This document shows positions 13,853-21,407 of a stretch of DNA of 21,424 nucleotides, piece after piece; positions within the stretch are counted from its first letter, which is position 1, and the number at the start of each line of letters is the position of its first letter. The translations under genes were made by a program, and so were the position numbers. The notes beneath the pieces were generated by a model. The model saw only the letters and a program-made list of their open reading frames with translations, was not told the origin of the DNA and ran no database searches. Source of the DNA: an uncultured Collinsella sp. (lineage in GTDB: Bacteria > Actinomycetota > Coriobacteriia > Coriobacteriales > Coriobacteriaceae); the NCBI GenBank assembly GCA_900541475.1, contig UQJV01000038.1, forward strand, positions 1-21,424, in the 5' to 3' direction.

Positions 13853-14683
13853 ATGGGTTGCGAGCACGCACAGGCAGCCGGCGGGCAAACGTCGCCGTCG
13901 CAATTTGAGGAAAATACGCTGTCCGAGGTCAAGCGCGTTATCGCCGTGCTTTCCGGCAAGGGCGGCGTCGGCAAGTCATTCGTCACCGGCGCCATCGCCA
14001 CGGAGCTTTCCCGCCACGGTCACAAGGTCGGCGTCCTCGATGCCGATATTACCGGCCCCTCTATCCCTAAGATGTTCGGTATGAGCGGACGTCACGTCCA
14101 TGCCCTCGGCAACCTTATGCTGCCCGAAATCTCCGAGCACGGCGTCAAGGTTATGAGCTCTAACCTGCTGCTCCAAAACGAAACCGACCCCGTCCTCTGG
14201 CGCGGTCCGGTTATCGCGGGTGCCATCAGGCAGTTCTGGAGCGAAACCTCATGGGGCCCCATCGACTACCTGTTGGTCGACATGCCTCCGGGAACGGGCG
14301 ACGTCGCCCTCACTGTCTTCCAGTCGCTGCCCGTCGATGGCATCGTCATCGTCACGAGCCCGCAGGATCTGGTCTCGATGATCGTCGCCAAGGCAGTCAA
14401 CATGGCCGGGAAGATGAACGTCCCCATTCTGGGAATCGTCGAAAACATGAGCTATATCGAGTGCCCCGATTGCGGCAAGAAGATCGAAGTCTTTGGCAAG
14501 AGCAAGCTCCCCGAGGTCGCCGAGCGTTACAACCTCGAGATCCTAGGGCAGCTTCCCATCAATCCGGCACTCGCCGAGGCTTGCGATAAGGGCGAAGTTG
14601 AGACCGCACTGCCCGACGGTATGCTGCCCCAGGCCGTCTCTGCCGTCGAGGCCATTGCCCCGCACGAGACCGTCGAGGCTTAA
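13853..14683 (+). CDS. mrp: Mrp/NBP35-family Fe-S cluster carrier ATPase
   Basis: This 276-residue P-loop NTPase of the Mrp/ApbC/NBP35 family binds an Fe-S cluster between two subunits and passes it to target proteins. The deviant Walker A GKGGVGKS is at 35-42, followed by DADITGPS (63-70), the Walker B-like LLVDMPPGTGD (140-150) and the cluster-binding CPDC (C204 and C207) after NMSYIE. It lacks an N-terminal DUF59 domain and has only one N-terminal cysteine (C3) instead of the four-cysteine motif of eukaryotic NBP35. ATG 13853 is chosen for AAAGGAG six bases upstream; an in-frame ATG at 13796 lies inside the -10 region and can be dismissed. It is the first gene of a plus-strand unit and its stop abuts the next start. 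Its clients may include Fe-S proteins elsewhere; the link to the adjacent flavoproteins is inferred. Confidence 0.95.
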   Translation: MGCEHAQAAGGQTSPSQFEENTLSEVKRVIAVLSGKGGVGKSFVTGAIATELSRHGHKVGVLDADITGPSIPKMFGMSGRHVHALGNLMLPEISEHGVKVMSSNLLLQNETDPVLWRGPVIAGAIRQFWSETSWGPIDYLLVDMPPGTGDVALTVFQSLPVDGIVIVTSPQDLVSMIVAKAVNMAGKMNVPILGIVENMSYIECPDCGKKIEVFGKSKLPEVAERYNLEILGQLPINPALAEACDKGEVETALPDGMLPQAVSAVEAIAPHETVEA

Positions 14684-15955
14684 GTGAACACAAACGCCTC
14701 CTATGACGTCTTGGTAATCGGCGGCGGGGCCTCGGGTCTCGCCGCCGCCATTACGGCCGCACACGCAGGCAAAAGCGCCTGCATCGTTGAGCGCGATGTT
14801 GCCTGCGGCCTTAAACTCCTTGCGACCGGCAACGGCCGCTGCAACCTTTCCAACGAATCAATTGATTTCCAGCGGTACAACCACCCCGCATTCGTCGAAT
14901 CCGTCATGGGTCCCCAGCCCGAGCAAGAGCTCGACAGTTTCTTCTCCTCGCTGGGCATCATGACGACCTCCGAGGAGGGCCGCCTGTATCCGCGCTCCCT
15001 TCGTGCCGAATCGGTGCGCGATGCGCTTCTCAACGCTTGCAATCACCTGGGTATCACCTTGATCTGTGGAGCAAACGTTGCCTCGGCATTCAAAGCCTCC
15101 GAGGGCTGGACACTCCAAATAGACCGTCCTGCGCGAGCACTCAAGGCAAAAAAGCACGACGACCGAAAAACGGAGGTTCGCTCACTTCGGAAGGCGCTCG
15201 CCGACACCCCTCGCAAGAACGAGACGCTGCAGGCAAAGGCCGTAATTATCGCTACGGGCGGCAGCCCCGCCGACATCGCGAAGACGTTCAATCTTTCCCT
15301 CACACTGCAGTGCCCCGTCCTCTGCCCCGTGTCGGCATCGGTCTTCGGCGACCAGACGGCGCTCAAGACGCTGGATGGCCTGCGCGTCCGCGCCCGTTTG
15401 ACGCTCACCCGCAATCACGAGGAGCTCTGGCGCGAGGACGGCGAAGTGCTCTTCCGAACCTTTGGCATTTCGGGCGTCGCCGCCTTTAACCTCTCCCGTC
15501 GCGTCCAGCGCGGCGACACGATTCTGCTCGACGTTTTCCCCGACCTCTCCAAAGACGAGTTGCTCGATATGCTCAACCAGCGAGTTGAGTTGCTCGGCGG
15601 CTTTTCACCCCGCGACCCCCGCTGGCTCGACGGCATGCTCGCCCCGCAGTTCTCTCGCGTTGTCTGCACCGCATTCGAACAGTGCCACCCCGGGTCGCAC
15701 GACGTCATCCACCTGGTCTCAATCCTCAAGCACTTTAAGCTGCTCGTCGAGGGAACGACAGAGGAGCGTTCGGCCCAGGTCACGCGCGGCGGCGTGCCCA
15801 TCGAGAGCGTCTCAGCTCCCAACCTCTGCGTGAGCAACGCGGCAGACGCCCCGCTTTACATCTGTGGCGAGGCGCTCGACATCGATGCCGATTGCGGCGG
15901 CTTCAACCTTGCATGGGCTTGGATCTCGGGTATTCGCGCTGCAAGCAGCCTATAG
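14684..15955 (+). CDS. BaiN/HI0933-family NAD(P)/FAD-dependent oxidoreductase
   Basis: This 423-residue flavoprotein belongs to the HI0933-like (TIGR00275, BaiN/RdsA) family. It shows an N-terminal FAD-binding GGGASGLAAA (13-22), the family signature KLLATGNGRCNLSN (44-57), ATGG (191-194) and the C-terminal CGEALDIDADCGGFNLAWAW (394-413) that closes on FAD. Residues about 149-183 form a strongly basic stretch (RALKAKKHDDRK) in a normally shorter region. The start is GTG 14684, immediately after the mrp TAA, with GAGG in the end of mrp, so translation is coupled. One relative, C. scindens BaiN, was assigned a bile-acid reductase role, but no other bai gene is here and most members are uncharacterised. 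I would not infer a bile-acid function. Confidence 0.92.
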   Translation: MNTNASYDVLVIGGGASGLAAAITAAHAGKSACIVERDVACGLKLLATGNGRCNLSNESIDFQRYNHPAFVESVMGPQPEQELDSFFSSLGIMTTSEEGRLYPRSLRAESVRDALLNACNHLGITLICGANVASAFKASEGWTLQIDRPARALKAKKHDDRKTEVRSLRKALADTPRKNETLQAKAVIIATGGSPADIAKTFNLSLTLQCPVLCPVSASVFGDQTALKTLDGLRVRARLTLTRNHEELWREDGEVLFRTFGISGVAAFNLSRRVQRGDTILLDVFPDLSKDELLDMLNQRVELLGGFSPRDPRWLDGMLAPQFSRVVCTAFEQCHPGSHDVIHLVSILKHFKLLVEGTTEERSAQVTRGGVPIESVSAPNLCVSNAADAPLYICGEALDIDADCGGFNLAWAWISGIRAASSL

Positions 15956-15965
15956 CCGCGCAGTC

Positions 15966-15971
15966 TATAAT
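15966..15971 (+). promoter_or_regulatory. Perfect TATAAT before the COG2509 flavoprotein gene
   Basis: A consensus -10 hexamer lies 64 bp before the gene at 16035, just after the stop of the preceding gene. I see no good -35 at 16-18 bp. If used, the RNA would start a few bases before the hairpin at 15985-16008. Confidence 0.35.
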
Positions 15972-15984
15972 CAAAACGCATTCG

Positions 15985-16017
15985 GGCCGTCTGGGACACC
16001 GGGCGGCCTCTTTCTTG
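15985..16017 (+). terminator. Terminator-like hairpin between the two flavoprotein genes
   Basis: GGCCGTCTGG (15985-15994) pairs with CCGGGCGGCC (15999-16008) over ten positions, with two G-U wobbles and a GACA loop, followed by TCTTTCTTG. This has the form of an intrinsic terminator for the mrp-flavoprotein unit. It ends only 5 bp before the AAAGGAG of the next gene, so it may alternatively act as an attenuator or leader hairpin for that gene. Confidence 0.6.
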
Positions 16018-16034
16018 CATCAAAGGAGACCTCG

Positions 16035-17675
16035 ATGATCGAAATCACCCAAGTCCACGCGTCACTCGATGAGGCCGGCGACGAAACCGCCTGCCTTGCT
16101 ATTGGCAGACGCGCCGTCAAACGAGCCCTGCGATGCGAGGATTCCCAGATTAAAGCCATTGAGCTCCATCGCAAGTCAATCGACGCCCGTAAAAAGCGAG
16201 ATGTCCATTTTATTTTGAGCTTTCGAGTTGAACTGACAAGCTCCCGACTCGAGCAGGAGGTGGTCGACCGCGTCGCCGAGCGCGACCGCTCGCGCATCCG
16301 CATGGTAGACGGCGAGGCTCCTTCATTCCCCAACCCTGTCCCGAATGCACCCAATGAGCGTCCCGTCGTTGTCGGCGCCGGTTGCGCCGGTCTCTTCGCC
16401 GCCCTGACCCTTGCCGAAGCGGGACTTAAACCCCTGCTCATCGAGCGCGGCGACCCCGCACTTCGCCGCTCGGAAGCGATTGACCTCTTTCTTAAGGAGC
16501 GTACCCTCGACCCCGAAAGCAATATCCAATTTGGCCTGGGCGGCGCAGGGACCTTCTCGGACGGCAAGCTCAACACGGGAACCAAGAATCCTGCCCATCG
16601 ACTGATTCTTGAGACCTTCGTCGAAGCGGGCTCACCTCGCGACATCCTGTGGGACGCCAAGCCGCACATTGGCTCCGACATCCTCCCCACCGTCGTCACC
16701 AACATATCTCAGCGCATCGAGCAACTCGGTGGAACCGTCCGCTATCGAACAAAGCTCGTCAATATTCGAACCGATGGATCTGGCGCCATCACCGGCGTCG
16801 ATGTCCAACCGCCCCAAGAAACCACAAGCGAGACAATCGCCACAAAGCACCTCATTCTCGCCTGCGGCCATTCCGCCCGCGACGTATTCGAGCTTCTCAA
16901 GGAGCATAACGTTGCCCTCGCGCAAAAGACCTTTGCCATGGGTGTGCGCATCGAGCATCCACAGCGCGACATCGACCGTGCCCAATATGGCCCTTCGGCG
17001 GGGCACCCGGCACTCGGAGCAGCCCCCTACAAGCTTGTCGCCCATCTCCCCAACGGCCGCAGCGTGTTCTCGTTTTGCATGTGCCCCGGCGGACAGGTTG
17101 TCGCGGCTTCTTCCGAGCAGGGCCATCTGTGCGTCAACGGTGCCAGCCTCAATGCCCGCGACGGGCGCAACGCAAATGCCGCCCTACTCGTTAACGTCAC
17201 ACCTGATGACCTTCCCAGCGATGATCCGCTCGCAGGCATTGATCTCCAGCGCGCCTGCGAGCGAGCCGCCTATCGCCTGGGTGGCTCCAACTGGAACGCG
17301 CCGGCACAGCTCGTCGGAGATTTCCTTGCTAGACGCGCCAGCACGGCACCCGGAAAGGTAAAACCAACCTATCCACTTGGCGTGACCTGGACGGCGATCG
17401 ACGATGCCCTCCCGCAGCATATCGTCGAATCGCTTCGTTTGGGAATTCCCCTTCTCGGTAAGAAACTGCGTGGCTATGACCGCCCCGATGCGGTCCTCAC
17501 TGGCGTGGAGACGCGTTCGAGCTCCCCGGTTACGGTCATCCGCGATCGAACATGCCACGCCGTGTCGACCCCGGGCCTTTACCCTTGCGGCGAGGGTGCC
17601 GGATATGCCGGCGGCATCATGAGTGCCGCCACCGACGGCATCCGTTGCGCTGGGGCGCTGATAGCAGACCTCTAG
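16035..17675 (+). CDS. Uncharacterised FAD-dependent dehydrogenase (COG2509 type)
   Basis: This 546-residue flavoprotein resembles the COG2509 family (uncharacterised FAD-dependent dehydrogenases). An N-terminal domain of about 105 residues, found in this family, contains a basic helix (IDARKKRDVHFILSFRVEL). The FAD-binding VVGAGCAGLFAALTLAEAG starts at about 112 with GAGCAG at 114-119; then NIQFGLGGAGTFSDGKLNTGTK, characteristic of the family, and near the C-terminus GEGAGYAGGIMSAATDG (519-535). It is soluble, with no signal peptide. ATG 16035 follows AAAGGAG by six bases. The frame stays open upstream to 15864, but that part overlaps the preceding gene and has no ribosome site. It follows the BaiN-family gene after 79 bp containing a hairpin. 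The substrate is unknown; the family is well supported. Confidence 0.9.
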   Translation: MIEITQVHASLDEAGDETACLAIGRRAVKRALRCEDSQIKAIELHRKSIDARKKRDVHFILSFRVELTSSRLEQEVVDRVAERDRSRIRMVDGEAPSFPNPVPNAPNERPVVVGAGCAGLFAALTLAEAGLKPLLIERGDPALRRSEAIDLFLKERTLDPESNIQFGLGGAGTFSDGKLNTGTKNPAHRLILETFVEAGSPRDILWDAKPHIGSDILPTVVTNISQRIEQLGGTVRYRTKLVNIRTDGSGAITGVDVQPPQETTSETIATKHLILACGHSARDVFELLKEHNVALAQKTFAMGVRIEHPQRDIDRAQYGPSAGHPALGAAPYKLVAHLPNGRSVFSFCMCPGGQVVAASSEQGHLCVNGASLNARDGRNANAALLVNVTPDDLPSDDPLAGIDLQRACERAAYRLGGSNWNAPAQLVGDFLARRASTAPGKVKPTYPLGVTWTAIDDALPQHIVESLRLGIPLLGKKLRGYDRPDAVLTGVETRSSSPVTVIRDRTCHAVSTPGLYPCGEGAGYAGGIMSAATDGIRCAGALIADL

Positions 17676-17701
17676 TGCACGAACTCTCGCGTCCGAACGA
17701 C

Positions 17702-17737
17702 ACAGGCCCCGAGCTCCACAGGGAACTCGGGGCCTGT
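17702..17737. terminator. Bidirectional terminator between convergent genes
   Basis: ACAGGCCCCGAG (17702-17713) and CTCGGGGCCTGT (17726-17737) are perfect 12-bp arms around a 12-nt loop. It occupies most of the 65 bp between the plus-strand flavoprotein gene and the 3' end of uvrB, so it can serve both. T-runs are short on both sides. Confidence 0.85.
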
Positions 17738-17740
17738 TCA

Positions 17741-19981
17741 CTACTTCCTGAATCGTGCACCCTGGCGTTTTCTACCCGAAGCAAAGGTAGAGCCCTTGCG
17801 AGCCTGCGAACGCAAACGCTCAATCGTTTCGTCCTCAGATGCGCCCTCAAGCATCGCCCGAATCTGAACGACGGCATCGCGCAGACGCGCCGCCTCCTCA
17901 AAGTCCATGGCGGCGGAAGCGTTACGCATGTCTTCCTCCATGGTCTCGACGATCCGCACGAGCTCGTCATGCGGTAGCCCTTCTAGCTGCTCGGCAAGCG
18001 TCTGCTCGGGTGCCACCGTCTCCGGCGCGGCGCCCTCGCCGTTTTCGTCGGGTGTATAGAACGCACCGTGACCCAGTGAATCGCCTCTCGAGCGTCCCTT
18101 CGAGCCCACAGTCTTTTCGGCCTCGGCAATAAAGCTCGAAATGTCGTTAATGGCCTTGCGGACCGTCTTGGGCACAATGCCATGCTCTTCGTTATATGCC
18201 ATCTGAATCTCGCGACGGCGCTGCGTCTCCTCGATGGCTTCTTTCATCGAATCGGTCACAACGTCTGCATACATGATGACCTCGCCGTCGGCATTGCGGG
18301 CCGCACGGCCAATCGTCTGAATCAGCGAACGGCGGTTGCGCAAGAAGCCTTCCTTGTCGGCGTCGAGAATTGCCACCAGTGATACCTCGGGAAGGTCCAG
18401 ACCCTCGCGGAGCAGGTTGATGCCAACGAGAACATCAATCTTTCCCTCGCGCAGCGTTCGCAGGATCTCGACGCGGTCCATCGTCGCTGTATCGGAGTGC
18501 ATGTAATTGACCTTAATGCCGGCATCAAGCAGATGGTCGGTCAGGTCCTCAGCCATGCGCTTGGTGAGCGTGGTCACCAGCACGCGCTCCTTGCGGGCAA
18601 CGCGCTCGCGAATCTCGTCCTCAAGATCGTCAATCTGCCCACGAACCGGACGCACATCGATCTTGGGGTCGAGCAGGCCGGTCGGACGAATAATCTGCTC
18701 AACGTCGTTCTGGCTAACCCGCAGCTCATAGTCGCCCGGCGTGGCCGAAACGTAGATGAACTGGGGAATCCTCGCCTCAAACTCATCGAAGCGAAGCGGG
18801 CGGTTATCGAGTGCCGAAGGCAGACGAAAACCATGCTCCACCAGCGTCACCTTACGCGAGCGGTCGCCTTCGTGCATGCCGCGGATCTGCGGCACCGTTA
18901 CATGACTCTCGTCGATGATACAGAGCATGTCCTTAGGAAAGTAATCGATCAGGGTAAACGGCGGCTCGCCCGGTTTTCGACCGTCCAGATGACGCGAGTA
19001 GTTCTCGATACCGTTGCAAAAACCCATGGTCTCGAGCATCTCGAGATCATAGTCGGTGCGCTGCTGCAGGCGCTGTGCCTCGAGCAGCTTATCAGTCGCC
19101 TTGAGCTCGGCCACACGCTTCTCGCACTCTTCGCTGATTGATTTCAGAGCCGCTTTGACCTTAGGCTTCTCAGTCACGTAGTGCGAGGCCGGCCACACGG
19201 GAATGGCCTCGTACTCACGCAGCATCTCCCCGGTGACCTCGTCGATCTCGGCAATCAGCTCGACCTCGTCGCCAAAGAACTCAAACCGCAACGGATGCTC
19301 GGCATAGGGCGGATATACGTCGACGACATCGCCGCGCACGCGGAAGGTGCCACGTGCCAAATCATAGTCATTGCGATCGTACTGAATATCGATAAGCGCA
19401 TGGATAAAGTCATCGCGCTCAAGCGGCACCTTCTTATCGACGTTCGGAGCTAGGCCCGCATAGTCCTCGGGAGAGCCAATGCCATAGATACACGAGACCG
19501 ATGCGACGACGATCACATCGCGTCGAGATAGCAGCGATGCCGTCGCCTGATGGCGCAGCATCTCGACCTCTTCATTAATCGAGGAGTCTTTCTCGATATA
19601 CGTATCACTCTGAGGTACATATGCCTCGGGCTGATAGTAGTCGTAGTACGACACAAAATAGACCACGGCGTTGTTAGGGAAGAATTCCTTGAGCTCGCTC
19701 GCAAGCTGAGCGGCAAGCGTTTTGTTGGGAGCCATGACCAGCGTCGGCTTCCCCAGGGCCTCAATAGTCTTAGCCATCGTGAAGGTCTTGCCCGAACCAG
19801 TCACGCCCAGCAAAACCTGATAGCGATCTCCGTCCCTCACACCCTGCACAAGCGACTCAATGGCCTTAGGCTGGGAACCGGCGGGCTCGTATGGAGACAC
19901 GACCTCAAACGGCACCTCAGAGCCCTCAACGCCAAAACGTTTGAGCTCTCCTCCAACACGCTCAACTTCAAATTCCGCCAT
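17741..19981 (-). CDS. uvrB: UvrABC excinuclease subunit B
   Basis: UvrB is the helicase-like subunit that verifies the lesion and recruits UvrC. At 746 residues it is longer than E. coli UvrB (673). It begins with about 22 extra residues before the conserved SPYEPAGSQPKAI. Motifs: Walker A GVTGSGKT (59-66), the damage-probing beta-hairpin YYDYYQPEAYVPQSDTYIEK (112-131), IDESH (motif II), helicase domain 2 with RNRRSLIQTIGRAARNADG, and a C-terminal UVR domain (about 671-712; MDFEEAARLRD) that binds UvrC. A Gly/Pro/Glu-rich linker precedes the UVR domain and a basic tail (RKGSTFASGRKRQGARFRK) ends the protein. ATG 19981 has TTAGGAG upstream. A -10-like TATACT (20007-20012, minus strand) sits in the 51-bp gap after the transglycosylase gene, so uvrB may have its own promoter as well as read-through. 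Confidence 0.97.
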   Translation of the reverse strand: MAEFEVERVGGELKRFGVEGSEVPFEVVSPYEPAGSQPKAIESLVQGVRDGDRYQVLLGVTGSGKTFTMAKTIEALGKPTLVMAPNKTLAAQLASELKEFFPNNAVVYFVSYYDYYQPEAYVPQSDTYIEKDSSINEEVEMLRHQATASLLSRRDVIVVASVSCIYGIGSPEDYAGLAPNVDKKVPLERDDFIHALIDIQYDRNDYDLARGTFRVRGDVVDVYPPYAEHPLRFEFFGDEVELIAEIDEVTGEMLREYEAIPVWPASHYVTEKPKVKAALKSISEECEKRVAELKATDKLLEAQRLQQRTDYDLEMLETMGFCNGIENYSRHLDGRKPGEPPFTLIDYFPKDMLCIIDESHVTVPQIRGMHEGDRSRKVTLVEHGFRLPSALDNRPLRFDEFEARIPQFIYVSATPGDYELRVSQNDVEQIIRPTGLLDPKIDVRPVRGQIDDLEDEIRERVARKERVLVTTLTKRMAEDLTDHLLDAGIKVNYMHSDTATMDRVEILRTLREGKIDVLVGINLLREGLDLPEVSLVAILDADKEGFLRNRRSLIQTIGRAARNADGEVIMYADVVTDSMKEAIEETQRRREIQMAYNEEHGIVPKTVRKAINDISSFIAEAEKTVGSKGRSRGDSLGHGAFYTPDENGEGAAPETVAPEQTLAEQLEGLPHDELVRIVETMEEDMRNASAAMDFEEAARLRDAVVQIRAMLEGASEDETIERLRSQARKGSTFASGRKRQGARFRK

Positions 19982-20006
19982 GGATACTCCTAACTCATAT
20001 ATCTGC

Positions 20007-20012
20007 AGTATA
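20007..20012 (-). promoter_or_regulatory. Possible -10 element of uvrB
   Basis: TATACT on the minus strand (five of six matches) lies 26-31 bp before the uvrB start. No convincing -35 is seen at 16-18 bp. If used, the leader would be only about 20 nt, just enough for the TTAGGAG ribosome site. Confidence 0.3.
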
Positions 20013-20032
20013 CGCAGGCGGCGGGCATAGTC

Positions 20033-20614
20033 CTATACGAACCGATCGGGATAGAGGGTCTTGTAGCGAACCCAGGCATTATTGACACGAATCAGATACG
20101 CCTGCGTCTCGGGAAAGGTGATTGCATTATGAAGCGACGTGCTCTGCTGCGCCCATCCGTCGACATTGCCCATGCCGGCGTTATAGGCGGCAATGGCACT
20201 GTCAGTCGACCCGTTAAAATACGTTAGAAGATACGAAAGATACGCACAGCCAAACTCGATGTTCGTAGCGGGATCGTTAAGGTCGCCGGCTGAATACTCG
20301 CTGCCATCGACAAGACCCTTGGCAATCATATCCTGGGCAGTCTCGGGCATCAGCTGCATCAATCCCTGTGCGCCTTGATTCGACTCAGCCTCGGGATCCC
20401 AATTCGATTCCGACTTTATGACAGCACACACTAGATACGGATCAAGATTGTGCGAAATGCTCGATTGCTTTACGTACGCCTCGTAGTCAATTGGATACAA
20501 AGGCTTAAAGAAGGCGGCAGGGGCATACGAGTAGACGAGCGAAATAAGGCCGAAAACAAACATAACGGCAAGTGGCGCCACGCGATACCACGTAAAGAAA
20601 CGTGTCTTAGGCAT
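20033..20614 (-). CDS. Membrane-anchored lytic transglycosylase (SLT domain)
   Basis: This 193-residue protein cleaves the glycan strands of peptidoglycan between MurNAc and GlcNAc. One N-terminal membrane segment (about 12-32) anchors it, leaving the enzyme outside. The Slt70-like domain (about 50-185) has the catalytic glutamate in IKSESNWDP (E69), then GAQGLMQLMPETA (81-93) and AAYNAGMGNVDGW (142-154), all diagnostic of family 1 lytic transglycosylases. It lacks LysM or other wall-binding domains. ATG 20614 has GGGAGGAG close upstream. The gene overlaps the end of coaE by 8 bp, indicating translational coupling. Its presence between coaE and uvrB gives no specific hint of a partner. Confidence 0.93.
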   Translation of the reverse strand: MPKTRFFTWYRVAPLAVMFVFGLISLVYSYAPAAFFKPLYPIDYEAYVKQSSISHNLDPYLVCAVIKSESNWDPEAESNQGAQGLMQLMPETAQDMIAKGLVDGSEYSAGDLNDPATNIEFGCAYLSYLLTYFNGSTDSAIAAYNAGMGNVDGWAQQSTSLHNAITFPETQAYLIRVNNAWVRYKTLYPDRFV

Positions 20615-21248
20615 CGGTCTCCTCCCTATCCGCTACATCCCCGAAGCCATGACGCGCAAGCCATGCGTCCAGTTGTTCAAAGAGCGAGTTATCGCCTGCC
20701 GAATTATCGATTACCGTCGTAGCGAGATTGCAAAGCGAAGCCTCATCAGGTTGGCATGCAGAGCGCGCATCAAAATCAGAGGACTCCATACCACGATGAA
20801 TGGCACGCTCGCGACGAACTGCTAAAGGAGCGCTGATAACCAGAATTTCATCAGCCAGGCCAAAAGCATCCTCAAAACCAGTCGGGGCAGAAACCTCGAC
20901 TACCGCAAAGGGATAACGGGGGGACGAAACCGTGCAGCAAACCGGATCAAGGATCCTCAGCGAAAGCTGTTCGATGAGAACCGGGTGAACGATGCCATTG
21001 AGCCGCGCAACTGTATCAGGAGAGGCGAAAGCTCGAGCAGCGAGGACATTGCGGCGAATGCCGCCCTCCCCGTCCAGAATGTCCCAACCGAATTCTTCCG
21101 CAAGGGCATTGACGATATCGGAGCCTGGCACATACAGCGATTTGGCAAGCTCATCCAGATCGATAAGCATGGCGCCATGAGATTCGAGATAGCGGCAGGC
21201 AGTCGACTTACCCGAAGCAATATTGCCCAAGACAAAAACGGTAAACAT
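20607..21248 (-). CDS. coaE: Dephospho-CoA kinase
   Basis: CoaE phosphorylates dephospho-CoA at the 3' hydroxyl, the last step of coenzyme A synthesis. The 213-residue protein starts with a P-loop, LGNIASGKST (7-16), in place of the more common GGIGSGKS. IDLDELAKSLYVPGS (29-43) corresponds to the conserved DAD..AH.L..PG region, and LNGIVHPVL matches the family's helix. The lid region is RRERAIHRGM. ATG 21248 was chosen because the P-loop then lies at the usual distance from the start and GGGAGGA is just upstream. The frame stays open a further 129 bp upstream, but that part encodes a non-conserved stretch across an AT-rich leader. It overlaps the transglycosylase gene. The sequence is rather divergent from E. 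coli CoaE but the family is clear. Confidence 0.9.
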   Translation of the reverse strand: MFTVFVLGNIASGKSTACRYLESHGAMLIDLDELAKSLYVPGSDIVNALAEEFGWDILDGEGGIRRNVLAARAFASPDTVARLNGIVHPVLIEQLSLRILDPVCCTVSSPRYPFAVVEVSAPTGFEDAFGLADEILVISAPLAVRRERAIHRGMESSDFDARSACQPDEASLCNLATTVIDNSAGDNSLFEQLDAWLARHGFGDVADREETDA

Positions 21249-21379
21249 CAAGTCCTCCCTAACGCCAATGCGAGTTATTATCGCGCAAATACAAACGAAG
21301 GACTCAAAATACAGCCAAACAGTAAGACAAGCTAAACGAAGACGAGTTCGTGTATTACAACTCTCTATCAAACGCAAAA
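21249..21379 (-). promoter_or_regulatory. AT-rich leader of coaE, no confident promoter
   Basis: This 131 bp stretch between the right-edge terminator and the coaE start is AT-rich and should hold the promoter of the coaE-transglycosylase-uvrB cluster. GATAAT and TAATAC sequences occur on the minus strand, but none is paired with a good -35 at normal spacing. Confidence 0.4.
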
Positions 21380-21407
21380 AAGGGGGAGGCCGCGAGGCCT
21401 CCCCCTT
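21380..21407 (-). terminator. Strong intrinsic terminator of an unseen upstream minus-strand gene
   Basis: AAGGGGGAGGCC and GGCCTCCCCCTT are perfect 12-bp arms around a four-base loop. In the minus-strand RNA the stem runs into six T/U residues before GCGTTTG, the classical intrinsic terminator form. It ends a gene lying beyond the right edge and separates it from coaE. In many bacteria polA or mutM is next to coaE, but nothing here identifies the neighbour. Confidence 0.9.

Noticed and set aside
14684..15955. Bile-acid 7-dehydroxylation function from similarity to BaiN
   Set aside because: Membership of the BaiN/HI0933 family is too broad to imply the reaction, and no other bai gene or transporter is nearby.
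21249..21377. Upstream extension of coaE to an ATG at 21377
   Set aside because: The extra 43 residues are not CoaE-like, would place the P-loop about 50 residues in, and cross an AT-rich leader next to the terminator. ATG 21248 has a clear ribosome site.
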